Of a DNA stretch of 64,000 bases, positions 34,068 through 41,923 are shown in pieces (position 1 is the first letter of the stretch; every line of letters begins with the position of its first letter). Location: NCBI RefSeq assembly GCF_042678305.1, contig NZ_JBHUDT010000006.1; one strand, written 5' to 3'. The notes below the pieces were generated by a model. The model made no database searches. It worked only from the letters and a program-made list of their open reading frames with translations, and was not told where the DNA came from. The stretch comes from Gelatiniphilus marinus. Lineage in GTDB: Bacteria; Bacteroidota; Bacteroidia; Flavobacteriales; Flavobacteriaceae. A program made the translations under genes and the position numbers.

Positions 34068-36095
34068 ATGAATCGTTTTATCCTTTTTCTAGTTTCAGTC
34101 GTATTTGCCAACAACGTTTTTTGTCAAATTAAAAAAGAACCATTTCAAGCTTTAGATGTTTTTGAATTGGAATGGGCATCAGATCCTCAAATTTCACCTA
34201 ACGGAACACAAATTGTGTACAAAAGAAACGGTTTTGATATTATGACGGATGAACCCAAGGGCAACCTGTGGATTATAAATGCTGATGGCACATCTCACCG
34301 TAAATTAACCACCAGAGAGGTTAACGAATCGCAGCCACGATGGTCGCCAAGTGGCGATAGAATTGCGTTTACAAGCACGACTGAAGCAGGATCAGAATTA
34401 TACATGTATTGGGTAAATACAGGGCAAATTGCAAAGCTGTCTCAATTAGAAAAATCTCCAGCTTCATTAACCTGGTCGCCAGATGGAAAACACTTGGCAT
34501 TTACCATGTTTGTACCGCAAGAAGCTCCAGTAATTATAAAAATGCCCGCAAAACCTAAAGGTGCAAATTGGGCAAAACCGGTTAGAATAACAGACCGATT
34601 AAAGCATGAAGCCGATGGGAGAGGCTATCTAGAACCGGGATTTACCCATATTTTCACTATGCCAGCAGACGGCGGAACACCTAGACAAATCACCTCTGGC
34701 AATTTTAACCATAGCGGAAACTTTTCGTTTGCTCCAAACGGACAAACCATTTATTTTTCTGGCAATAGAAGCGATAATTGGGAATACGAGTTTAGAAACA
34801 GCGAAGTGTATAAAGTCGATGTAAATACAAGAGCAATTACCGCGCTTACCACTCAAAACGGGCCAGATTACTCACCTAAAGTTTCACCCGACGGAAAAAC
34901 CATTGCTTTTTTATCTTACGAAGACAAAATGCAAGCCTTTCAAACCACAAAATTGAATATCATGAATGTTGATGGTAGTAAACGACGTGTTTTATCCACC
35001 AATCTAGATCGTAGTGTGAACAATATTTCTTGGGACAGCTCCGGAAAAGGCTTATATTTTACTTATGATGATAAAGGGAATTCTAAAGTGGCCTATATTT
35101 CTAATTCAGGAAAAATAACAAAGCATGCCGATAATATGGGTGGCACCACACTGGGGCGTCCTTATGCATCGGGATCGTATTCGGTGTCTAAAAATGGCGT
35201 TATTGCGTTTACACAATCTACACCAGATTATCCTGCGGATTTAGCTGTTATTCAGAATAAAAAAGTCGCTAATCGCATAACCCGTTTAAATGATGATGTT
35301 TTAGCCTTTAGAACCTTAGGAACAACCGAAGAAGTTTGGTATAAATCGTCTTTCGACGGTCGAGATCTTCAAGGCTGGATTGTAAAACCACCGTTTTACG
35401 ACCCCTCAAAAAAATATCCTTTATTGGTTGAAAATCATGGTGGCCCTATTTTAAACTATGGCGACCGCTTTACGGCAGAAATTCAATTATACGCTGCCGA
35501 TGGTTATGTGGTATTCTACCCAAACCCACGTGGAAGTACGAGTTACGGCGAAGAATTTGCAAATTTATTATACCATAACTACCCAGGCGAAGATTATATA
35601 GATGTGATGGATGGCGTAGATTATTTAGTTGAAAAAGGCATCGTAGATAATAACAAACTTTATGTTACTGGCGGTAGCGCAGGTGGCATAATGACCACTT
35701 GGTTAATTGGTAAAAACAACCGCTTTAAAGCTGCCGTAGTTACAAAACCCGTTATAAATTGGATTAGTAAAACATTGGTTGCCGATAATTATTATGCTTA
35801 TGCCGACACGCGTCTACCTGGGCAACCTTGGGAGAATTTTGAAACCTATTGGAAGTTTTCGCCAATATCTTTAGTGGGCAATATTGAAACCCCAACCATG
35901 CTTATGGTGGGTATGGAAGATTTGCGCACGCCACCAAGCGAAGCCAAACAATTGTACCATGCTTTAAAATTACGGAAAATAGAAACGGTTTTAGTAGAAA
36001 TCCCAGGTGCTGCCCATGGTATTGCCAAAAAACCAAGCAATTTAATTAGCAAGGTGGCACATACTTTGGCTTGGATTAATAGGTATAATGAATAA
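34068..36095 (+). CDS. S9-family prolyl-oligopeptidase-like serine peptidase
   Basis: 675 residues with a signal peptide (cleavage near VFCQ, residue 20), so secreted or periplasmic. Residues about 30-390 form a beta-propeller with WD40/TolB-like repeats (WSPSGDRIAF, WSPDGKHLAF, FAPNGQTIYF, VSPDGKTIAF). The C-terminal alpha/beta-hydrolase has Ser537 (GGSAGG), Asp618 (MEDLRTP) and His650 (GAAHGI). It cleaves short peptides, possibly after Pro or Ala. Monocistronic. Confidence 0.9.
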   Translation: MNRFILFLVSVVFANNVFCQIKKEPFQALDVFELEWASDPQISPNGTQIVYKRNGFDIMTDEPKGNLWIINADGTSHRKLTTREVNESQPRWSPSGDRIAFTSTTEAGSELYMYWVNTGQIAKLSQLEKSPASLTWSPDGKHLAFTMFVPQEAPVIIKMPAKPKGANWAKPVRITDRLKHEADGRGYLEPGFTHIFTMPADGGTPRQITSGNFNHSGNFSFAPNGQTIYFSGNRSDNWEYEFRNSEVYKVDVNTRAITALTTQNGPDYSPKVSPDGKTIAFLSYEDKMQAFQTTKLNIMNVDGSKRRVLSTNLDRSVNNISWDSSGKGLYFTYDDKGNSKVAYISNSGKITKHADNMGGTTLGRPYASGSYSVSKNGVIAFTQSTPDYPADLAVIQNKKVANRITRLNDDVLAFRTLGTTEEVWYKSSFDGRDLQGWIVKPPFYDPSKKYPLLVENHGGPILNYGDRFTAEIQLYAADGYVVFYPNPRGSTSYGEEFANLLYHNYPGEDYIDVMDGVDYLVEKGIVDNNKLYVTGGSAGGIMTTWLIGKNNRFKAAVVTKPVINWISKTLVADNYYAYADTRLPGQPWENFETYWKFSPISLVGNIETPTMLMVGMEDLRTPPSEAKQLYHALKLRKIETVLVEIPGAAHGIAKKPSNLISKVAHTLAWINRYNE

Positions 36096-36096
36096 A

Positions 36097-36252
36097 TTAA
36101 CTACAGCCGCAACCAGCATCACTTCCGCAGTCCCGATAGCTATCGGGATTGTTGGTTTTCTTTTTCGGGTTCCAAACAAACTTTAAGATTAAAAACCTAA
36201 TCGCAAAAGCAAGTATGGTAAAAGCGATAATGTTCTGTATGATAGTATTCAT
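36097..36252 (-). CDS. FeoB-associated Cys-rich membrane protein
   Basis: 51 residues: one membrane helix (IIQNIIAFTILAFAIRFLIL), a basic linker and a Cys-rich tail DCGSDAGCGCS, as in the small Cys-rich proteins next to feoB in Bacteroidota. It lies downstream of feoB on the same strand. Six codons of the linker (around NPDSYRD) coincide with an 18-bp palindrome, TCCCGATAGCTATCGGGA, that also occurs at 41210, suggesting an in-frame repeat insertion. The stop lies 1 bp from the end of the convergent S9 peptidase gene. Confidence 0.75.
   Translation of the reverse strand: MNTIIQNIIAFTILAFAIRFLILKFVWNPKKKTNNPDSYRDCGSDAGCGCS
36131..36148. repeat. 18-bp palindromic repeat, copy 1
   Basis: TCCCGATAGCTATCGGGA, perfectly palindromic, inside the feoB-associated gene. 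Identical to 41210-41227. A variant TCCGATAATTATCGGA lies at about 20003-20018. Confidence 0.8.
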
Positions 36253-36370
36253 AATTCCTTTTAAATCAATCTAAAGCAACTGCTTCAAAACAACAATCAT
36301 TCATTAAATTTAGTGTTTTTATTTCAATTTAAAAGATTGTTACCTCGTAAAAACTCTTCACAACAACGAA

Positions 36371-38473
36371 TCATTTCAAAACCTGAAACGCAATTAATGC
36401 CACAACATAAGCAAAAGCACTCATAATAACCAGTTGCCACATGGGCCATTTCCAGCTATTGGTTTCTTTTTTAACAATAGCAAGCGTACTCATGCATTGC
36501 ATGGCAAAAGCATAAAACAACAATAACGAAATACCCGATGCGAAATTAAACAGTGGTCCGCCCAAAATGGGGTTAACTTCTCCAGCCATACGGTTTTTAA
36601 TGGTTTCTTCTTCATCGCTTCCAACACTATAAATGGTTGCCAGTGTGCCTACAAACACCTCGCGGGCGGCAAAACTGCTTACTATGGCAATACCAATTTT
36701 CCAGTCGTAACCCAATGGCCTAATAGCAGGCTCAATGGCTCTTCCTGTTATACCAATAAAGGAATGTTCTAGTTTATGGGAGGCGATATGCTCTTCTAAT
36801 TCGTCTTCACTTAAATTTTGGGAGGCATATTTAGTTTCTACAATAGTTTTGGCATTTTTAAACTCTTCTCCGGGGCCAAAAGAAGCCAAAAACCAAAGCA
36901 CTATGGAAATAGCAAGAATAATCTTGCCTGCGCCAAACACGAAGGCTTTTGTTTTTTCTACCACCGTTAAAGCGACATTTTTAAGTAGGGGAAGCTTATA
37001 ATTTGGCATTTCGACCACAAAAAACGATTTGCTTTTTATTTTTAAAATTTTGTTTAATACGTAAGCCGAAAGTACCGCTGTGCCAAAACCAATAAGGTAC
37101 AAAAGCATTAAAGTAAGAGCTTGGTAACTTATTAAACCTAAAAACCGCCCTTCAGGAATAACCAGTGCAATAATAATTAAATACACGGGCAATCGTGCAG
37201 CGCAGGTTGTAAAAGGCGTTACCAAAATGGTAATTAAACGTTCTTTCCAGCTTTCAATATTACGGGTTGCCATAATAGCTGGAATAGCACAAGCGGTACC
37301 AGAAATTAAAGGCACCACACTTTTTCCACTTAAGCCAAAACGCCGCATTACTTTATCCATTAAAAATACCACGCGGCTCATATACCCGCTTTCTTCAAGT
37401 ATGGCTATAAATAGAAATAAGAAAGCAATTTGAGGTATAAAGATAACCACACCACCAAGTCCAGGTATAATACCGTCTGCAAGTAAACTTGTAAACGTGC
37501 CTTCTGGTAGTTGGGTGTTGGCCCACTCGCCTAGTGATGCAAAAGCACTATCGATGGCGTCCATGGGGATGCTGGACCAATCGTAAATAGCTTGGAAAAT
37601 AAGGAGCAATATGAATAAAAATATAAAGTAACCCCAAAACCTATGCGTTAGTATTCTATCGAATTTTGTGCGTAAATCTTTAGCTTTAGAAGCATCTATG
37701 GTTTGCCCCTTTTTTAGCACCTTATTAATAAACTGATAGCGCTTTATGGTTTCTTTTTGCTGCAATCGTTTTAAGTCGCTTTTACTTTTTGTTTTAAAAT
37801 CGGCAACGGCATCAAATTCATTTCTATTTATGGTTCCAAAGTTTACATCTTGGGTAATAACCAACCAAAGCTTATAAATTAACTGATTGGGGAAAGCTTT
37901 ACGTAAATTGTCGAAATATTCTTTGTCGATTTCTGTGGCGTTCAAGCAAGGCGAAACCGGAATATCCTTATAATTGGCTATAAGTTGTTTTAAGTTATTA
38001 ATGCCTTCGTTTTTACGTGTGCTAACTAAGGCTATTTTGGTGTTTAGTTGTTGTTCTAAATACTCAATATCCAAAGTAATACCTTTGTAGCCCATACGGT
38101 CGCTCATATTTATTACAAGTAGCGTAGGGATTTCCAAATCTTTTATTTGGGTAAAAAGCAATAGGTTTCTTTTAAGGTTTTCTACATCGCTAATAACAAC
38201 GGCAACATCAGGAAAATCTTTATCGTTTTTGTTAAGTAGAAGTTCGATAACCACATTCTCGTCTAGCGAAGAGGCATTTAAGCTGTAAGTACCCGGTAAA
38301 TCGATAATATGGGCTTTTACACCACGTGGTAATTTGCAGATACCCTCTTTTTTTTCGACGGTAATGCCCGGGTAATTACCAACCTTTTGGTTTAAGCCTG
38401 TAAGCGCATTAAAAACAGAGGTTTTTCCTGTGTTTGGGTTTCCTATTAAAGCTACATTTATTTGCTTACTCAT
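36371..38473 (-). CDS. feoB: ferrous iron transport protein B
   Basis: 700 residues. N-terminal G domain with GNPNTGKTS (G1), DLPGTYSL (G3) and VINMSD (G4), a guanine-dissociation-inhibitor-like region, then the membrane domain with two gate motifs and Cys residues (SGTACAIPA, TPFTTCAARLPVY). It imports Fe2+. The start overlaps feoA by 8 bp; a small Cys-rich partner gene follows 118 bp downstream. Confidence 0.95.
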   Translation of the reverse strand: MSKQINVALIGNPNTGKTSVFNALTGLNQKVGNYPGITVEKKEGICKLPRGVKAHIIDLPGTYSLNASSLDENVVIELLLNKNDKDFPDVAVVISDVENLKRNLLLFTQIKDLEIPTLLVINMSDRMGYKGITLDIEYLEQQLNTKIALVSTRKNEGINNLKQLIANYKDIPVSPCLNATEIDKEYFDNLRKAFPNQLIYKLWLVITQDVNFGTINRNEFDAVADFKTKSKSDLKRLQQKETIKRYQFINKVLKKGQTIDASKAKDLRTKFDRILTHRFWGYFIFLFILLLIFQAIYDWSSIPMDAIDSAFASLGEWANTQLPEGTFTSLLADGIIPGLGGVVIFIPQIAFLFLFIAILEESGYMSRVVFLMDKVMRRFGLSGKSVVPLISGTACAIPAIMATRNIESWKERLITILVTPFTTCAARLPVYLIIIALVIPEGRFLGLISYQALTLMLLYLIGFGTAVLSAYVLNKILKIKSKSFFVVEMPNYKLPLLKNVALTVVEKTKAFVFGAGKIILAISIVLWFLASFGPGEEFKNAKTIVETKYASQNLSEDELEEHIASHKLEHSFIGITGRAIEPAIRPLGYDWKIGIAIVSSFAAREVFVGTLATIYSVGSDEEETIKNRMAGEVNPILGGPLFNFASGISLLLFYAFAMQCMSTLAIVKKETNSWKWPMWQLVIMSAFAYVVALIAFQVLK

Positions 38474-38702
38474 GTGCTATTTTTTCTATTAAAATATGAA
38501 TAGCAGTTTCTTTTCTTATTGCCAGATGCGTACCGTTAATGTTTAAATACATGGGGTCTTGAAACGGGGCAAGCTGCAAAAGTTGAACGGGGTTACCTGG
38601 TAAACAACCCATTTCTAAAAGTTTTAGGGGGATATGTACAGACGAAACATCGGTAATTATGCCGCGTTCTCCTCGTTTTAAATTGGCTAATGTATCCTGC
38701 AA
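38466..38702 (-). CDS. feoA: ferrous iron transport protein A
   Basis: 78 residues, SH3-like FeoA fold (LANLKRGERGIITDV, LLEMGCLPGNPVQLLQ, LAIRKETAIHI). A cytoplasmic partner of FeoB. It is the first gene of feoA-feoB. Confidence 0.9.
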   Translation of the reverse strand: MQDTLANLKRGERGIITDVSSVHIPLKLLEMGCLPGNPVQLLQLAPFQDPMYLNINGTHLAIRKETAIHILIEKIAHE

Positions 38703-38745
38703 GCTTATTTAGATTGGTTTTAAAGAAGCAAAAGTAATGTAAAAA

Positions 38746-38781
38746 AGTTTCAAGTTCAAAAGTTTCAAGTTCAAAAGTTTC
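38746..38781. repeat. 15-bp tandem repeat upstream of feoA
   Basis: 2.4 copies of AGTTTCAAGTTCAAA, 44 bp upstream of feoA. Possibly slippage-prone; lies in the promoter region. Confidence 0.7.
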
Positions 38782-38837
38782 GTTATCGTTCAACTAAACT
38801 AACAATGGGCAATTAGCAAAGTACTGGAACGCTTTTT

Positions 38838-39515
38838 TTAATTCTTCAGATTTTCATTTTTCAAAATTTCAATATCGCCCAAAAGCCTATCAATTTCTTC
38901 GGCGTTTGTACCATCATAAAACCCGCGAATCTGTCGTTTTTTATCTATAAGCATAAAGTTTTCGGTGTGTATCATATCAAATTCATCTCCGTTGCCATCA
39001 TCTAAGACAGCTAGGTAGCTTTTTCTGGCGAGCTTATAAATTTGTTTTTTATCGCCAGTAACTAAATTCCATTTCGCATCAATTACACCTTTAGATTTGG
39101 CATAACGTTTTAGTTGCGCCACCGTATCGATATCTGGGGTTACGGTATGCGAAAGCAACAAAATATCGGTATCGTTAATAATCTCTTTCTGTATTTTAGC
39201 CATGTGGTCAGTCATTATCGGGCAAATAGTTTGGCAGGTGGTAAAAAAGAAATCGGCAACATAGATTTTGTCCTTGTAATTGTCTTGGGTAATGGTTTTT
39301 CCGTTTTGGTTTACAAGTTTGAAATCGGCAATTTTATGGTATTTTTTTTTGTGCTGAATGGTGCTATCCACCAAGGCGGTGCTAACCATGGCGGGCTGGT
39401 AAATTGGCAGCGGTTTATACACGTTTAAAGTGTTGTAAATAATGGCAATTATAACAATTGAGATAATGGAAAAAACAATAGCAAACCCTTTGTATTCTTT
39501 AAAAAATGAAAGCAT
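38838..39515 (-). CDS. SCO1/SenC-family copper chaperone / thioredoxin-like protein
   Basis: 225 residues. N-terminal membrane anchor (about 9-30) and a thioredoxin-like domain with CxxxC (FFTTCQTICPIM) and a downstream His (DMIHTENFML), the copper ligands of SCO proteins. It helps insert copper into cytochrome c oxidase. No oxidase genes in the window. Confidence 0.88.
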   Translation of the reverse strand: MLSFFKEYKGFAIVFSIISIVIIAIIYNTLNVYKPLPIYQPAMVSTALVDSTIQHKKKYHKIADFKLVNQNGKTITQDNYKDKIYVADFFFTTCQTICPIMTDHMAKIQKEIINDTDILLLSHTVTPDIDTVAQLKRYAKSKGVIDAKWNLVTGDKKQIYKLARKSYLAVLDDGNGDEFDMIHTENFMLIDKKRQIRGFYDGTNAEEIDRLLGDIEILKNENLKN

Positions 39516-39664
39516 TAATTAGGAATTGAAATTATACAACAGCAAAAATACAATGAAACACCCACGACCAAAAATTTAAAGTATTAAGATTTTAACTAAA
39601 CTTAAAATCGTGTTAAAAATATATGCCTTAAAATAATAGTCTTTCTAAAGTTGGTTTAAAAGTG

Positions 39665-39672
39665 TACTTTTG
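39665..39672 (+). promoter_or_regulatory. rseP promoter -7 element
   Basis: TACTTTTG fits TAnnTTTG and lies 28 bp upstream of the rseP start codon. No convincing -33 TTTG at the right distance. Confidence 0.45.
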
Positions 39673-39700
39673 CACGATTAAAAAATTTGACTGAAGCTAT

Positions 39701-41041
39701 ATGGAGTTTGTTATTAAAATATCTCAATTTTTATTGAGCCTTTCTTTATTAATTGTTTTGCACGAATTGGGGCATTTTATTCCTGCTAAAGCCTTTAAGA
39801 CCAAAGTAGAGAAGTTTTATCTGTTTTTCGATGTAAAATTCTCGTTATTTAAAAAGAAAATTGGCGACACCGTTTATGGTATTGGTTGGTTGCCCTTAGG
39901 TGGCTACGTAAAAATTGCCGGTATGATTGATGAAAGCATGGATACCGAGCAAATGGCAAAAGAGCCTCAACCTTGGGAGTTTCGCTCTAAACCGGCGTGG
40001 CAACGTTTAATTATTATGCTTGGTGGCGTTACGGTTAATTTTGTGCTGGCCTTAATAATTTACATTTTTGCCTCATTCTTTTATGGCGACACAGACATAT
40101 CGGCATCAAGTTTACAAGACGGTTATTCAATAGAAAATCCGTTACTAACCGATTTAGGCTTTAAAACCGGCGACCAAATTGTAGCTGTAGGCGATTATAA
40201 GATTGAAAATTATTTCGATATTAAAAAAAACATAATTGGCGCACAGTCGGTAACAATTAACAGAAATGGCACTGAAAAAACCATTCAATTTCCTGAAGAT
40301 TTTTTAGGGCAACTCTCAACAAGTAAAGACAGAAGTCTTTTTGAAATAAGAAGGCCTTTTGTTTTTGGAAAAGTAAGCGATTCTTCGTTAAACAAAAATA
40401 CCAATTTAAAAAAGGGCGATGTAATTATTGGAATAAATGGAGAAAAGTATAAATATTTTGACCAGTTTAAACCCGTTTTAAGCAGCCTGAAGAACCAAAC
40501 CGTTTCTGTTGATGTTTTAAGAGATAACGAAACTTTTACAACCGAACTGAAAATTGACGATAAAGGGGAGTTTGGTTTCTTTTCAACCGGTTCGTACGAT
40601 ATGTTTGAAGAGTTAGGCTATCTATCCATTACAAGAAAGAAGTACACCTTAGGCGAAAGCTTTGGTGTTGGTTATAATAAATTTATTGATCAAATCGCAT
40701 CGTATGGCGACCAATTAGCAGCAATATTTAGCCCAAGCACCGGAGCCTATAAAGGCGTTGGCGGTTTTAAAGCCATATTCGATATTTTTCCAGACACCTG
40801 GAGTTGGGAAGCGTTTTGGGGTATTACTGCCTTTTTATCGATAATGCTGGCCGTTTTAAACTTGTTGCCAATACCTGCCTTAGATGGTGGCCATGTAATG
40901 TTTTTACTGTACGAAATGATTTCTGGCAGAAAACCAGGCGATAAGTTTATGGAGTACGCGCAAATGGTAGGCTTCTTTATATTAATTGCCTTGGTACTAT
41001 TTGCCAACGGAAACGATATTTATAAAGCTATTTTTAATTAA
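39701..41041 (+). CDS. rseP: site-2 zinc metalloprotease RseP
   Basis: 446 residues. Zinc motif HELGH (about residues 22-26), PDZ region with two half-domains (about 130-300) and the second metal motif NLLPIPALDGGH near residue 390. It cleaves anti-sigma factors and signal-peptide remnants within the membrane. It is the last chromosomal protein gene before the tRNA-Asn/island junction apart from a decayed GIY-YIG gene. Confidence 0.93.
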   Translation: MEFVIKISQFLLSLSLLIVLHELGHFIPAKAFKTKVEKFYLFFDVKFSLFKKKIGDTVYGIGWLPLGGYVKIAGMIDESMDTEQMAKEPQPWEFRSKPAWQRLIIMLGGVTVNFVLALIIYIFASFFYGDTDISASSLQDGYSIENPLLTDLGFKTGDQIVAVGDYKIENYFDIKKNIIGAQSVTINRNGTEKTIQFPEDFLGQLSTSKDRSLFEIRRPFVFGKVSDSSLNKNTNLKKGDVIIGINGEKYKYFDQFKPVLSSLKNQTVSVDVLRDNETFTTELKIDDKGEFGFFSTGSYDMFEELGYLSITRKKYTLGESFGVGYNKFIDQIASYGDQLAAIFSPSTGAYKGVGGFKAIFDIFPDTWSWEAFWGITAFLSIMLAVLNLLPIPALDGGHVMFLLYEMISGRKPGDKFMEYAQMVGFFILIALVLFANGNDIYKAIFN

Positions 41042-41141
41042 TTTTTTAATTGTTAATTTACGCTGAGGACAAATATTAAGCACAGTGTGAAACTTTGTTT
41101 TAATTAAAACTAAAAAAATATTAATTTTAATTAAAAGTCGT

Positions 41142-41172
41142 TTTGTAGTATATAAAAATATATATATATTTG
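41142..41172 (+). promoter_or_regulatory. strong promoter upstream of the tRNA-Asn region
   Basis: TTTG (41142-41145), exactly 19 bp, then TATATTTG (41165-41172): an exact match to the Bacteroidota consensus. It points at the tRNA fragment, the GIY-YIG remnant and tRNA-Asn. Confidence 0.7.
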
Positions 41173-41196
41173 CGCTCGCTAAAGCGAAACAACCTT

Positions 41197-41237
41197 ACTC
41201 TTTAGCTCATCCCGATAGCTATCGGGAGGTTAGAGCA
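41197..41237 (+). pseudogene. tRNA 5' fragment with a palindrome inserted in its D-loop
   Basis: ACTCTTTAGCTCA and GGTTAGAGCA match the 5' end and D-arm of the neighbouring tRNA-Asn (CTCTTTAGCTCA..GGTTAGAGCA), but the D-loop holds the 18-bp palindrome TCCCGATAGCTATCGGGA. After the D-arm the sequence leaves tRNA homology and enters the GIY-YIG frame. I read it as a decayed tRNA copy behind the original tRNA promoter. Confidence 0.55.
41210..41227. repeat. 18-bp palindromic repeat, copy 2
   Basis: TCCCGATAGCTATCGGGA, identical to the copy at 36131-36148. Confidence 0.8.
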
Positions 41238-41267
41238 AAGTTGAAAAATGTTCTTTTAAATATTAAT

Positions 41268-41551
41268 ATGAATTTTGTTTACATTTTGTATTCTAAATTG
41301 CTTGACAAGTTTTATGTTGGTGAAGCATCAAACTTAGAAGAACGAATTGAACAACATAATTATGGTTTTTACAATAATGCTTTTACAAACAGGTTTCAGA
41401 TTGGATGTTATATTATCATATCGAATGTAAATCTAGGGTTCAAGCCAGAAAAATAGAAGCCCATATTAAAAAAATGAAAAGTAAAGTGTATATTCAGAAT
41501 TTGGTTAAACATCCTGAAATTACAGAAAAACTTAAAAACAAATATAGTTAA
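41268..41551 (+). pseudogene. frameshifted GIY-YIG endonuclease domain protein
   Basis: ATG at 41268 gives MNFVYILYSKLLDKFYVGEA, a clear GIY-YIG start. The frame is lost near 41393: the continuation (SDWMLYYHIECKSRVQARK, then IEAHIKKMKSK and KHPEITEKLKNKYS) is in another frame and ends at TAA 41549-41551. A one-base deletion within AACAGGTTTC would explain it. It lies between a tRNA fragment and an intact tRNA-Asn, a location where small GIY-YIG genes occur in this family. Confidence 0.7.
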
Positions 41552-41554
41552 CCT

Positions 41555-41628
41555 TCCTCTTTAGCTCAGTTGGTTAGAGCATCTGACTGTTAATCAGAGG
41601 GTCCTTGGTTCGAGCCCAAGAAGAGGAG
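41555..41628 (+). tRNA. tRNA-Asn (anticodon GTT), integration site
   Basis: 74-nt cloverleaf: acceptor TCCTCTT / AAGAGGA, D-arm GCTC..GAGC, anticodon loop CTGTTAA (GTT) and T-arm CTTGG-TTCGAGC-CCAAG. The 3' end from base 41602 onward is repeated at 61831, marking it as the insertion site of the genomic island. Confidence 0.95.
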
Positions 41629-41671
41629 CAAACAAAACCCAATACGAAAGTGTTGGGTTTTTTTGTGGAAA
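41602..41671 (+). repeat. left attachment repeat (attL) of the island
   Basis: 70 bp identical to 61831-61900. It covers the 3' part of tRNA-Asn and its terminator. Similarity continues with a few substitutions for about 95 bp further, including an internal second copy of the tRNA 3' end plus terminator (about 41713-41766). Confidence 0.85.
41636..41664 (+). terminator. tRNA-Asn terminator
   Basis: AACCCAA / TTGGGTT hairpin followed by a T run. The same terminator is present three more times (about 41736, 61865 and 61962) as part of the attachment repeats; the last has compensatory changes (ACCCGA / TCGGGT) that keep the stem. Confidence 0.8.
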
Positions 41672-41863
41672 GGATTGGGTGAGAAGTTTATGCTGAGCGT
41701 AGTCGAAGTAAGCCCAAGAAGAGGAGCAAACAAAACCCAATACGAAAGTGTTGGGTTTTTTTGTGCTCAAAACTTTCCTTGTGTTACCTGCATTTACTGC
41801 ACTACCTACATTTTACTTCAAAAGTCAAGTTGTCAAGTTTTTTAACTTAAAAGGCATACTATA

Positions 41864-41896
41864 AGGTGTACCATTTTTTCTTCAAGGTGTACCATT
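41864..41896 (+). repeat. two 13-bp direct repeats upstream of the recombinase gene
   Basis: AAGGTGTACCATT at 41864-41876 and again at 41884-41896, a 20-bp period (about two helical turns), 27 bp upstream of the recombinase ATG. Candidate recombinase arm sites or autoregulatory sites. Confidence 0.6.
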
Positions 41897-41923
41897 GAAT
41901 AATCTAATAAAATATTGAAAATC

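Noticed and set aside
38746..38781. CRISPR-like repeats
   Set aside because: Short head-to-tail 15-bp units without spacers; simple tandem repeat. No CRISPR array or cas gene is visible in the window.
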